A model generated the notes under the pieces. The model saw nothing but the letters and a program-made list of their open reading frames with translations, was not told the DNA's origin and did no database searches. The position numbers and the translations under genes are program-made. Below are positions 1-7,576 of a stretch of 64,000 nucleotides of DNA, piece after piece (the first letter of the stretch is position 1; each line of letters opens with the position of its first letter). The stretch comes from an uncultured Clostridium sp. (GTDB lineage: Bacteria; Bacillota; Clostridia; Lachnospirales; Lachnospiraceae), in the NCBI GenBank assembly GCA_947575275.1, contig CANPMS010000002.1, positions 90,478-154,477 on the forward strand, written 5' to 3'.

Positions 1-1002
1 TCAATAGATGATTATGCCACCTTTAACTGGAAAGCTGTTGCAGATGCCATAAACGCACTTGGCGGAGTTGATATAGAAATTACAGATAAAGAATTTGCCT
101 ATATCAATTCATTTATTACAGAGACTGTGAATTCTACTGGTGTAGGCTCCGTTCATTTGGAACGAGCTGGTCTAAACCATTTAGATGGAGTTCAGGCAGT
201 GGCATATGCAAGGCTCCGTCTGATGGATACCGATTTCAACCGTACAGAGCGACAGCGCAAGGTGCTGGGGCAGGTCATGGAAAAGACCAAGCATGCTGAT
301 TTTTCCACCCTCAAAAATCTTGCGTCAGCCATATATCCTCAGATTTCCACCAGTATCGGTTTAGATGATGTAATCGGTATGGCAAAGAATGCCAAGAAGT
401 ATCATATCGTGCAGACTTCTGGCTTTCCTTTTTCTCATCAGGAGATGAAGATTAAAAAGAAGGATTATGTGATTCCCACTACGCTGGAGAGCAATGTAGT
501 ACAGCTCCACAGTTTCCTGTATGCCAAGGAGCAGTATGTTCCCTCCAATACCGTACAAACAATCAGCCGCCATATTGCCGAGACTACCGGACTTGGCAAG
601 CCGGGAAAGGATACGGAGACGGGACGGCAGCCTGCCGCTGGCAGCACCTCAGCTCCCCCTAAAAACACCTCTGCACAGCCTCATACGCAAGAGTCTTTGC
701 CTGTTGACACAGAACCCTTACAGGAGAGTGAGAGCGCAGCAGAAACAGAAAGCATGTCAGAAAGTGAGACTGTTCCAGAAGAAACCGTGGAGCCTTTGAA
801 TCCAGAGCCTACAACTGGTAATTCCAATGTTATAGAACATCCTGGATCAGAATTAAATCCGGAAGAAGAAAATCCTCCGGGACCTGGTACGAACCGGACA
901 GAAATTAATATTCAAGATGAAGAAACTCAGGCAAATAGTTTTCTTGAAGCTCCCGGTCAGAATCATAACAACCGTACAGAGGAGCAGGGACCAGGAGTGT
1001 AA
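1..1002 (+). CDS. LytR-CpsA-Psr (LCP) family cell-wall ligase, 5' end missing
   Basis: The frame is open from base 1, so the gene begins before the window; 333 residues are visible. LCP proteins are membrane-anchored extracellular enzymes that transfer undecaprenyl-linked glycopolymers to peptidoglycan. The visible part carries the family signature: an LGGVDIEI segment near residue 20 and YARLR followed by DFNRTERQR near residues 70-86, which holds the conserved arginines that bind the lipid pyrophosphate. After about residue 200 the chain becomes a low-complexity tail rich in E, S, T and P, likely a disordered extracellular extension. The signal anchor and any accessory domain lie outside the window. 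Family assignment is firm; the exact polymer is unknown. Confidence 0.9.
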   Translation, partial: SIDDYATFNWKAVADAINALGGVDIEITDKEFAYINSFITETVNSTGVGSVHLERAGLNHLDGVQAVAYARLRLMDTDFNRTERQRKVLGQVMEKTKHADFSTLKNLASAIYPQISTSIGLDDVIGMAKNAKKYHIVQTSGFPFSHQEMKIKKKDYVIPTTLESNVVQLHSFLYAKEQYVPSNTVQTISRHIAETTGLGKPGKDTETGRQPAAGSTSAPPKNTSAQPHTQESLPVDTEPLQESESAAETESMSESETVPEETVEPLNPEPTTGNSNVIEHPGSELNPEEENPPGPGTNRTEINIQDEETQANSFLEAPGQNHNNRTEEQGPGV

Positions 1003-1026
1003 ATAAATCTGTAACAGGCACAAAGT

Positions 1027-1063
1027 CAACTATTCGCGAAAGAATAGTTTAACGAATAGTTGG
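1027..1063 (+). other. Mutually exclusive hairpins downstream of the LCP gene
   Basis: CAACTATTCG at 1027-1036 can pair either with GAATAGTT at 1042-1049 (short loop) or with CGAATAGTTG at 1053-1062 (longer loop, 10 bp). The two partners are direct repeats. No T-run follows, so this is not a classical intrinsic terminator, but it may end or stabilise the LCP transcript. Confidence 0.4.
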
Positions 1064-1080
1064 TGACAACAAAATGAAAC

Positions 1081-1106
1081 AGGCGCTGCTCATTCCAGCG
1101 GCGCCT
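1081..1106 (-). terminator. Hairpin overlapping the yitT-like stop codon
   Basis: AGGCGCTGCT at 1081-1090 pairs with AGCGGCGCCT at 1097-1106, with one imperfect pair. Read on the minus strand it is followed by a T-rich stretch. The stem includes the last codons and stop of the YitT gene, so termination is coupled to the end of translation. It may also act on LCP transcripts from the other side. Confidence 0.5.
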
Positions 1107-1962
1107 GATAAAATCCTCCAAAGAAATCCTCTGTTTTTATCATATTTACAATGATATGTGGATCTACTTCCCGCATTAGATGCACAATATCATCCACTTC
1201 ATATGCTGAAACCACTGTGTGAAGCAAATACATTTTTTTACGGCTGTAACCTCCGATGGCATTTACACAGGAAATTCCATGATGGTGTTTTTTAACATAT
1301 TCTTCAATCACCGGCTTGGCATGCTCTGTTGTAATTTGCAGTGTAACCCGCTCATACCTGTGGTGAAATGCCGCAATTGTTTTTGTGGACACAAACTGGA
1401 ATAAAATAGAATAACCTGCATACAGCCACCCAAACATATAGCCAAAAATACAGAGAAGCACCACGTTTCCAGCAAATACATACTCCCAGATGGAACGTCC
1501 CGTTTTGTTTGACACATATAACGCGATAAAATCTGTTCCTCCTGTTGATGCGTTACCGCGAAGGGCAATGGCAATCGACAGCCCATACAAAAAACCTCCA
1601 AACACTACATTTAGAAAAATATCATCAAATAACAGTTCAAAATGCAGCACTTTTAGAAAAAAGCTTGCAAGAACAACCTGCAACATAGAATAAAACGTAA
1701 AACGCATACTAATACTCCGGCTGCAAAGAATTGCAACAGGAATATTTAATATAAGCATTCCCAGCGAGGTGGAAAAACTATATCCATACAGAGAGGTAAT
1801 CTGCTCAATCAAAATTGCAATACCTGTAAAACCCCCGGAAAGCATATTTGCCGGGCGAATAAACACCTGAATCACATACGTCTGTAAAATTGCTGAGATA
1901 ATTACCGCAGCAGTTGTAATTATCCGGCGTATTATTACATTTTTTCTGTATTGTTCAAACAT
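1090..1962 (-). CDS. YitT family membrane protein (DUF161 + DUF2179)
   Basis: This is a 290-residue integral membrane protein. Five or six hydrophobic segments occupy the first 190 residues and include the glycine-rich family stretches (MLSGGFTGIAILI, GNASTGGTDFIALY). A soluble C-terminal DUF2179 domain covers about residues 225-285. The family is widespread in Firmicutes, often in several copies, and its substrate is not established, so no function is assigned. The start is supported by a GGGAG Shine-Dalgarno about 8 bases upstream of ATG. It is monocistronic and diverges from the ttcA-like gene. Confidence 0.88.
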   Translation of the reverse strand: MFEQYRKNVIIRRIITTAAVIISAILQTYVIQVFIRPANMLSGGFTGIAILIEQITSLYGYSFSTSLGMLILNIPVAILCSRSISMRFTFYSMLQVVLASFFLKVLHFELLFDDIFLNVVFGGFLYGLSIAIALRGNASTGGTDFIALYVSNKTGRSIWEYVFAGNVVLLCIFGYMFGWLYAGYSILFQFVSTKTIAAFHHRYERVTLQITTEHAKPVIEEYVKKHHHGISCVNAIGGYSRKKMYLLHTVVSAYEVDDIVHLMREVDPHIIVNMIKTEDFFGGFYQAPLE

Positions 1963-2095
1963 GTTTTTGCTCTCCCGCAGGTATTCTCAAAAATTTCTCA
2001 ACCTTTTTCTCTTTTTATTTCAGTTTTCCCGCACTCTCTCACTATATACCACTGAACATTTTACAAATCACAATTTTAATAACACGATTCACAAC

Positions 2096-2125
2096 TTGAC
2101 AAGTAATGAATTCTATATGTAAAAT
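2096..2125 (+). promoter_or_regulatory. Sigma-A promoter for ttcA-xer
   Basis: TTGACA at 2096-2101, an 18-base spacer, and TAAAAT at 2120-2125 lie about 60 bases upstream of the ttcA start. Two TCACAA direct repeats (2068-2073 and 2089-2094) lie 21 bp apart just upstream of the -35 and could be activator half-sites. Confidence 0.65.
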
Positions 2126-2187
2126 GGAACTGATTGAAATTATGCCAGCTTTTACCTGAGGAAGAAATTGAAAGGATATATTATAAC

Positions 2188-2895
2188 ATGAAATTACAGC
2201 GTCTTCTCAGCCTGATTCGCCAGGCTGTCGAACAATATCAGTTAATAGAGGACGGAGACCATATTGCACTTGGAATTTCCGGCGGCAAGGACAGCTTGAC
2301 GCTGCTCTGGGGTCTGTCACAACTACAAAAATTTTACCCAAAACCATTTAAACTTTCTGCTATAACAGTAGATTTGGGATTGGATACTATGAATCTTGAG
2401 CCAATCCAAAATCTTTGTGAACAGCTTGAAGTTCCCTATGAAATTATTTCTACCAATATCGGCAAAATCCTTTTTGACGTTCGCAAGGAATCAAATCCTT
2501 GCTCTTTATGCGCCAAGCTGAGAAAGGGTGCACTGAACAACAGAGCACTGCAGCTAGGATGCAACAAGATTGCGTATGCACATCATAGGGACGATTTTAT
2601 TGAAACCGCCATGATGTCTCTGATTTACGAAGGCCGCTTTCACTCCTTCTCCCCCTGTACACGGCTGGATCGCACAGGTCTTACAGTAATTCGTCCTCTG
2701 ATTTTTGCAGAAGAGGCCGATATTAAAGGTTTCCGCAATAAATATCAACTTCCTGTCTGCAAAAACCCTTGTCCTATGGACGGCCATACCAAGCGGGAAT
2801 ATGTAAAACAGCTGATTCACTCCCTTGAAACAGAAAATCCCGGGGCAACGGATCGTTTATATCGTGCGGTTATAAACAGCGCACTGGAAAATTAA
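2188..2895 (+). CDS. ttcA: TtcA-like tRNA 2-thiolation PP-loop enzyme
   Basis: This 235-residue PP-loop ATPase is predicted to adenylate and thiolate a tRNA base, most likely cytidine 32. The PP-loop SGGKDS lies at residues 31-36. Cys105-x-x-Cys108 and a later NPC cysteine match the three cysteines that hold the iron-sulfur cluster in TtcA proteins. ATG at 2188 is preferred because AAAGGA lies 11 bases upstream; an in-frame TTG at 2134 lacks a Shine-Dalgarno. It is followed 14 bases later by a tyrosine recombinase on the same transcript. Some Firmicute TtcA-like proteins may modify other positions, so exact target specificity is uncertain. Confidence 0.85.
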   Translation: MKLQRLLSLIRQAVEQYQLIEDGDHIALGISGGKDSLTLLWGLSQLQKFYPKPFKLSAITVDLGLDTMNLEPIQNLCEQLEVPYEIISTNIGKILFDVRKESNPCSLCAKLRKGALNNRALQLGCNKIAYAHHRDDFIETAMMSLIYEGRFHSFSPCTRLDRTGLTVIRPLIFAEEADIKGFRNKYQLPVCKNPCPMDGHTKREYVKQLIHSLETENPGATDRLYRAVINSALEN

Positions 2896-2909
2896 AGAAA
2901 GAGGTTTTC

Positions 2910-3968
2910 ATGGCAAACTTACCATATTATGAGCAAAAAGACATTGAAAATATTAAGAAGCTCCGACAAATGATGAAGGAGCTGCCCCCCTTCTGTGTAG
3001 AATTCTTCCGGGGGATTGAGCCGAGAACCTCATCAAGGACGCGAATTGCATATGCTTATGATTTATCAGTGTTCTTTAACTTTTTAAAGAAAGAAAATCC
3101 ATTTTTCAGAGATCTGGAACGTGAAAATGTTTATCTGGCGTACCTGAATCAGATTACTGTTTCTGACTTGGAAGAATATATGGAATATTTGAAATACCGC
3201 TTTAACGAAAGCAGTCAGGAAATCACAAACAAAGAACGGGGCATTATGAGAAAAATCGCCTCATTAAAGAGCTTTTATAACTACTTTTTTCGAACTGAGC
3301 AGCTTACCACAAACCCTGCAGCCCTGGTTCAGCTGCCCAAACTTCATGAAAAGGAAATCATCCGTTTGGATATTGATGAGGTTGCTCTTTTTCTGGATGA
3401 GGTGGAACAAGGAGAAAACCTGACAGCCAAGCAGAAATCCTTTCACAATCGAACTAAAATACGAGATTTGGCTTTGCTTACCCTGCTTCTGGGAACAGGA
3501 ATACGTGTATCTGAATGTGTAGGGCTTGACATCAACGATGTGGACTTTAAAAATGGCGGTATCCATATTCACCGCAAAGGCGGAAAAGAGGTAACTATCT
3601 ACTTCGGAATAGAAGTAGAAGAAGCGCTTCAGAACTATCTGGATGAGCGGTTTGGAATTGATGCGGAACCGGGGAGTGAAAATGCACTCTTTCTCTCCCT
3701 CCAGCGCAAAAGGATTTCTGTCAGAAGTGTGGAAAATCTTGTGAAAAAATATGCTAAGATTGTAACCCCACTTAAGAAAATCACTCCACACAAACTACGC
3801 AGCACTTACGGAACGAACCTTTATCGAGAAACTGGAGACATCTACCTGGTAGCAGATGTACTTGGACATGCTGATGTGAATACCACAAAGAAGCATTACG
3901 CAGCTCTTGAAGATGAACGCCGGCGCAGTGCACGAAATGCCGTAAGGTTGCGTGAGAAGGATGAATAG
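2910..3968 (+). CDS. Tyrosine recombinase of the XerC/XerD/XerS type
   Basis: This 352-residue protein has an N-terminal SAM-like DNA-binding domain (about 20-130) and a C-terminal catalytic domain. The active-site set is complete: Arg199 (GIRVSE), a lysine in HRKGGKE, His294 and Arg297 (HKLR), His320 (GHAD) and Tyr330 (KKHY). The length and long N-terminal region resemble the single-recombinase XerS class (about 356 residues) that resolves chromosome dimers at a dif-like site. No integrase-type accessory genes, excisionase or phage genes are nearby, so a housekeeping role is more likely than a mobile element. A 43-base palindrome begins 7 bases after its stop codon. Confidence 0.85.
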   Translation: MANLPYYEQKDIENIKKLRQMMKELPPFCVEFFRGIEPRTSSRTRIAYAYDLSVFFNFLKKENPFFRDLERENVYLAYLNQITVSDLEEYMEYLKYRFNESSQEITNKERGIMRKIASLKSFYNYFFRTEQLTTNPAALVQLPKLHEKEIIRLDIDEVALFLDEVEQGENLTAKQKSFHNRTKIRDLALLTLLLGTGIRVSECVGLDINDVDFKNGGIHIHRKGGKEVTIYFGIEVEEALQNYLDERFGIDAEPGSENALFLSLQRKRISVRSVENLVKKYAKIVTPLKKITPHKLRSTYGTNLYRETGDIYLVADVLGHADVNTTKKHYAALEDERRRSARNAVRLREKDE

Positions 3969-3974
3969 AACTAT

Positions 3975-4017
3975 TATTTAACAGGACCATCTGATTATCA
4001 GATAGCCCTGTTAAATA
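3975..4017. terminator. 43-base near-perfect palindrome, likely bidirectional terminator
   Basis: The arms TATTTAACAGG (3975-3985) and CCTGTTAAATA (4007-4017) flank a second inverted pair, ATCTGAT/ATCAGAT, centred on base 3996; 19 of 21 positions pair. It lies between the convergent recombinase and yneA-like genes, as expected of a shared terminator, although the flanking T-runs are weak. A site bound by the adjacent recombinase is an alternative. Confidence 0.6.
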
Positions 4018-4068
4018 AATCCCTATTAATCTCATACTGCAATTCATCTTCCTTCGCTTACTTTAACG

Positions 4069-4389
4069 TCACTCGCTAAAGTAAACAATGGTCAGATATT
4101 CACCGGAATGAATTTGCTCACTGCAAAGCCCGTTCATTCGCTTCAGTTCCTCTACATATTCTTTTTTGGAGTAATTGCTTCCTACACAATACTGTTCTGC
4201 AATATCCCACAAATTATCACCCTTTTTTATCTGTATACTGGTATAATAGCAATTTAGCTGCTGTTGAGTCTTCTCTTCCGCACGAGCATTCAAACGTGTA
4301 CGTCCAAAAAGACCTGAACAGAAGGCAGCTATCATAAAAACAACTATCATCAGATTCCGGGTTCTGCGCTTACATAATCTTCGATTCAT
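4069..4389 (-). CDS. yneA: YneA-like LysM protein, SOS cell-division suppressor
   Basis: This 106-residue protein has an N-terminal membrane anchor (hydrophobic residues about 13-28) and a C-terminal LysM peptidoglycan-binding domain (about 50-104) with the typical KKGDNLWDIAEQYC stretch. In Bacillus, YneA lies divergent from lexA, is repressed by LexA, and blocks division after DNA damage. The same arrangement is seen here, with LexA boxes in the shared intergenic region and one in the spacer of this gene's consensus promoter. Function is inferred from architecture and context, because LysM proteins are diverse. GAGG lies about 10 bases before the ATG. Confidence 0.82.
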   Translation of the reverse strand: MNRRLCKRRTRNLMIVVFMIAAFCSGLFGRTRLNARAEEKTQQQLNCYYTSIQIKKGDNLWDIAEQYCVGSNYSKKEYVEELKRMNGLCSEQIHSGEYLTIVYFSE

Positions 4390-4452
4390 ATCTTATATCC
4401 TCTTCTAAAGTCAGTCATTACATATACTCCATAAGTTTCTGTTTATTGCCTG

Positions 4453-4564
4453 CAAACACTTGTTCTGTTCCTTCCATGCCATTATAATACCCGAACAAAT
4501 GTTTGTCAATATTTTTTAGAATAAAATCGAACAAAAGTTTGCTTTTTTATGGAACGTATGTTAC
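4453..4564. promoter_or_regulatory. Four LexA (SOS) boxes between yneA and lexA
   Basis: Four matches to the Firmicute LexA operator (CGAAC-N4-GTTCG type) are present: CAAACACTTGTTCT at 4453-4466, CGAACAAATGTTTG at 4492-4505, CGAACAAAAGTTTG at 4528-4541 and GGAACGTATGTTAC at 4551-4564. The second fills the spacer of the yneA promoter. The third and fourth overlap the -35 and -10 of the lexA promoter. The first lies downstream of the yneA -10, inside its leader. Confidence 0.85.
4481..4509 (-). promoter_or_regulatory. Consensus promoter of yneA
   Basis: On the minus strand TTGACA (4504-4509) and TATAAT (4481-4486) are separated by exactly 17 bases, a perfect sigma-A promoter. The spacer contains most of a LexA box, so LexA would directly block polymerase binding. 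Confidence 0.85.
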
Positions 4565-4567
4565 TAT
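4539..4567 (+). promoter_or_regulatory. Promoter of lexA
   Basis: TTGCTT (4539-4544), a 17-base spacer and TACTAT (4562-4567) lie about 80 bases upstream of the lexA start. LexA boxes overlap both elements, which fits autoregulation. Confidence 0.65.
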
Positions 4568-4648
4568 ATAACAAAGCATCCTATAATGTAAAAAATGGAA
4601 ATCTTTTGCGTGCAATAAGAATGGGTAAATGAAACGGAGGATATAAAA

Positions 4649-5263
4649 ATGTCACAAGGTAAAATCACAGCAAAACAGAAGGAAATACTGGAATATATTA
4701 AGACCTGTATTTTAAAGAAGGGGTATCCGCCGGCAGTGCGCGAAATCTGTGAGGCAGTTCACTTAAAGTCGACCTCCTCCGTCCACTCACACTTAGAAAC
4801 CCTTGAGAACAATGGATATATCCGCCGTGACCCTACAAAACCACGGGCAATTGAAATTCTGGATGATGAGTTTGCACTTACAAGAAGGGAAATGGTACAG
4901 GTTCCGATGGTTGGAAATGTGGCCGCAGGGCAGCCGATACTTGCACAGGAGAATATTGAGGATTATTTCCCAATTCCTGCCAATATCCTCCCTAATTCCC
5001 AGATATTCATGCTGCGCGTAAAAGGTGAAAGTATGATTAATATAGGTATATTTGATGGGGATCAGATAATTGTGGAGCAGACGAAAACCGCCTGTAACGG
5101 TGATATTGTGGTGGCGCTTGTGGAGGATTCTGCTACTGTAAAACGTTTCTTTAAAGAAAATGGCTATTATCGTCTCCAGCCTGAAAACGACTCTATGGAG
5201 CCGATTATTATTTCCGAGGTAGAAATCCTTGGCAAGGTAATCGGGCTTATGAGATTCATGTAA
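4649..5263 (+). CDS. lexA: LexA SOS repressor
   Basis: This 204-residue protein has an N-terminal winged-helix DNA-binding domain (about 1-65) and a C-terminal S24 autoprotease domain. The cleavage bond is Ala93-Gly94 in VAAGQP; the catalytic pair is Ser128 (GESM) and Lys165 (ATVKRF). RecA filaments stimulate self-cleavage after DNA damage and derepress the SOS regulon. Four operator-like boxes upstream indicate autoregulation and control of the divergent yneA-like gene. ACGGAGG lies about 9 bases before the ATG. All key residues are present and the length is typical. Confidence 0.97.
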   Translation: MSQGKITAKQKEILEYIKTCILKKGYPPAVREICEAVHLKSTSSVHSHLETLENNGYIRRDPTKPRAIEILDDEFALTRREMVQVPMVGNVAAGQPILAQENIEDYFPIPANILPNSQIFMLRVKGESMINIGIFDGDQIIVEQTKTACNGDIVVALVEDSATVKRFFKENGYYRLQPENDSMEPIIISEVEILGKVIGLMRFM

Positions 5264-5290
5264 TTCCATATGAGAATTTACAAAAAGCAG

Positions 5291-5340
5291 ATTGCCAAAG
5301 CGCATGCGGGTTTTTCCACAAAGTGCTTTGGCAATTTTGT
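5291..5340. terminator. Bidirectional terminator between lexA and the kinase-like gene
   Basis: ATTGCCAAAGC at 5291-5301 pairs perfectly with GCTTTGGCAAT at 5325-5335 and is followed by TTTTGTT. On the minus strand a T-run also follows, so it can serve both convergent genes. Confidence 0.8.
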
Positions 5341-5360
5341 TAAATCCAAAGATATTATCT

Positions 5361-5999
5361 CTACCTTTTGTTCACCCACTCCTGCTTTTTGCGGGCAAAT
5401 TCTAAAATTACATCCACAGTACCTTCAAGTCCCAGTGAACTACTGTTAACACACAAATCATAACTTTTAGCAGCGCCCCATTTCTTGCTGGAATAATAAT
5501 TATAATAGCTGGCACGCTTCTTGTCGGTTTTTACCATAATGTCCTTGGCTTTTGAAGGTTCTACTTTGTAGAGCTCCGTTAGACGTTTAATGCGGCTGTC
5601 ATCATCAGCACAGATAAATACCGATACAGTATTGGGATAGTCATCCAGCGCGTAATCTGCACACCTCCCCACAATCACACAGGATTCCTCCTCAGCCAGC
5701 TTTTTGATAGAATCAAACTGTGCCAGGAAAATTTTGTGGTTAATTGGCATATCCATATAGGCTGATGTGGTGTAACCCAAGGAGTAACTATCCATTACCA
5801 AGGAGTATAGAAAACTGCTGGTAGGTTTCTCATCATGGCTCTCAAGTAACTCTTCGCACAGACCACTCTCTTTCGCTGCACGGGCGAGAAGCTCCTTATC
5901 GTAGCATTTTACGTTCATCTTTTTCGCCAGCATCTCACCTATCTTTTTTCCGCCGCTCCCACACTGCCTTCCAATGGTAATAACAAGATTTCCTTTCAT
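5361..5999 (-). CDS. Cytidylate kinase-like family protein
   Basis: This 212-residue P-loop protein has a glycine-rich nucleotide-binding loop at residues 10-19 (GRQCGSGGKK). It belongs to the cytidylate-kinase-like (AAA_26) group common in Clostridia, which is distinct from canonical Cmk; its true substrate is not established. ATG at 5999 is chosen because AGGAG lies just upstream; an earlier in-frame start at 6020 has no comparable site. It is monocistronic, with a terminator downstream and an extended -10 promoter upstream. Confidence 0.8.
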   Translation of the reverse strand: MKGNLVITIGRQCGSGGKKIGEMLAKKMNVKCYDKELLARAAKESGLCEELLESHDEKPTSSFLYSLVMDSYSLGYTTSAYMDMPINHKIFLAQFDSIKKLAEEESCVIVGRCADYALDDYPNTVSVFICADDDSRIKRLTELYKVEPSKAKDIMVKTDKKRASYYNYYSSKKWGAAKSYDLCVNSSSLGLEGTVDVILEFARKKQEWVNKR

Positions 6000-6060
6000 A
6001 GTCCTTCTCCTTTCCGTCACTCATAATGTAAGCTAATTTATTCATTTAATCTTTACTGAA

Positions 6061-6069
6061 ATTATAACA
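6061..6069 (-). promoter_or_regulatory. Extended -10 promoter for the kinase-like gene
   Basis: On the minus strand TGTTATAAT (TGn plus a perfect -10) lies about 60 bases upstream of the start at 5999. No convincing -35 is visible, which is usual for extended -10 promoters. Confidence 0.45.
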
Positions 6070-6143
6070 TAAAATATCTAAAAAGTATATAAACAAAAAG
6101 GGGAAGTCCGGTTGTTGCCACGCCTTAAGAAAACAGGCAGCAG

Positions 6144-7061
6144 TTAATCCTGTTCCAGCTTATTTAAAAGTTCCTTAAAATATTCCGGCAGAGGAGCCGA
6201 AAATTCCACATACTCTCCTGTTGCTGGATGGATAACGCCCAATAAACCGGCATGAAGTGTTTGACCCTGGAGACCGCAAAATGGCACCTTTGCAGGACCA
6301 TAAACCCGATCACCTAACAGTGGATGACCAAGACTCGCCATGTGGACACGAATCTGATGAGTCCTCCCTGTCTCCAAACGGCACTCAACAAAAGTAAAAC
6401 GGCGGAATCTGCGAAGCACATGGTAGTGAGTAACGGCAGCCCTGCCGTTCCTTTCATTAATGCTCATCCTCTTCCTGTCTGTGGGATGACGGCCAATCGG
6501 TGCATCAACCAGCCCTTGCTCGTCCTTAATAACCCCATGGACAATCGCATAATATTTACGTGTGATGGAGTGCTGCCTAAGCTGCTCTGCAACCGCGTTG
6601 TGCGCCCGGTCATTCTTACAGGCAATTAAAACTCCGGTGGTATCCATATCAATACGGTGAACGATTCCAGGGCGTAGTACGCCATTAATTCCAGACAACT
6701 CATCTTTGCAATGAGCCATAAGCCCATTTACCAGTGTTCCACTGTAATGACCGACAGCCGGGTGTACGACCATCTGCTTCGGTTTATTAATGATGATAAT
6801 ATCGGAATCCTCATAGATAATATCCAGTGGTATCGGTTCTGCCACAATCTCAGGTTCTACAGCTTCGGGAAGCTCCACTGTAATGGAGTCTCCTGCAGAC
6901 ACTCTATAATTGCTTTTCACGACCTTTCCATTGACAAATACACCACTGTCCTTTAAAAGCTTTTGGAGATAAGAGCGCGATACATCCATGATCCGGTCAT
7001 TCAGATATTTGTCAATTCTTTGTCCATTGTTATCATCCACGATAAAATTCTGAATCAACAA
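6144..7061 (-). CDS. rluD: Large-subunit rRNA pseudouridine synthase, RluD family
   Basis: This 305-residue enzyme has an S4 RNA-binding domain (about 13-60) followed by the RluA/RluD catalytic domain. The catalytic aspartate is Asp138 in HRIDMDTTG, and GRTHQIRVH is the second family motif. RluD isomerises uridines in helix 69 of 23S rRNA. The start is a TTG (7061, or the adjacent TTG at 7058) behind a GGGGG site and overlaps the end of lspA by 7 bases, so translation is coupled. It is the last gene of aroB-lspA-rluD, and the lspA-rluD pairing is conserved in Firmicutes. The exact target among RluA-type enzymes is inferred. Confidence 0.92.
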   Translation of the reverse strand: MLIQNFIVDDNNGQRIDKYLNDRIMDVSRSYLQKLLKDSGVFVNGKVVKSNYRVSAGDSITVELPEAVEPEIVAEPIPLDIIYEDSDIIIINKPKQMVVHPAVGHYSGTLVNGLMAHCKDELSGINGVLRPGIVHRIDMDTTGVLIACKNDRAHNAVAEQLRQHSITRKYYAIVHGVIKDEQGLVDAPIGRHPTDRKRMSINERNGRAAVTHYHVLRRFRRFTFVECRLETGRTHQIRVHMASLGHPLLGDRVYGPAKVPFCGLQGQTLHAGLLGVIHPATGEYVEFSAPLPEYFKELLNKLEQD

Positions 7062-7576
7062 CTTTCCCCCTTTTTTATCTGGAATACACTCAAGTCCTCA
7101 TCCTTATAATAGAAACACAGCACAAGCAGAAGAATGAATGTAGCTGTTGTCACATAAATATCTGCTACATTAAAAATAGGAAAATCAATCAGCTTAAAAT
7201 AGAGAAAATCCACCACATATCCCTGACTGACACGGTCAATCATATTACCTATTGCACCGGAAGCAATCATGATAGTGCAGAATTTCAGCCAGTGGTAACG
7301 CTTATTTGCCCATCCTGGCATACACCACATGGCAAACACCGCCCCTCCAACCACCACTATACTAATTAAGAAGAAAAAAGACTGCCTGCCCTGAAGCATA
7401 CCGAAGGCGGCCCCACGGTTCTCTGAGTACAGTAGCTCAAACACACCTTCCAGAATTACAAAAGGATTGTTGTTTTTTAAATAGGAAACAGCAAGCATCT
7501 TTGTGTACTGGTCAATAAACACAAGCACAGTATTTGCAATCACCAGAGAAAGAAGGTTTAATAATCTAGTCTTCAT
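7055..7576 (-). CDS. lspA: Lipoprotein signal peptidase (signal peptidase II)
   Basis: This 173-residue polytopic membrane aspartyl protease cleaves prolipoproteins after lipidation of the +1 cysteine. Four membrane segments are visible. The two catalytic aspartates are Asp114 (GNMIDR) and Asp139 (FNVAD). Its substrates in this window would include the Liv binding protein and the S11 carboxypeptidase, both with lipoboxes. The gene overlaps the end of aroB by 11 bases; the aroB 3' end supplies its GGAGG Shine-Dalgarno. The length is typical. Confidence 0.96.
   Translation of the reverse strand: MKTRLLNLLSLVIANTVLVFIDQYTKMLAVSYLKNNNPFVILEGVFELLYSENRGAAFGMLQGRQSFFFLISIVVVGGAVFAMWCMPGWANKRYHWLKFCTIMIASGAIGNMIDRVSQGYVVDFLYFKLIDFPIFNVADIYVTTATFILLLVLCFYYKDEDLSVFQIKKGESC

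Noticed and set aside
2910..3968. Recombinase as evidence of a prophage or integrative element
   Set aside because: No phage, conjugation, excisionase or tRNA attachment features are nearby, and the neighbours are housekeeping genes.
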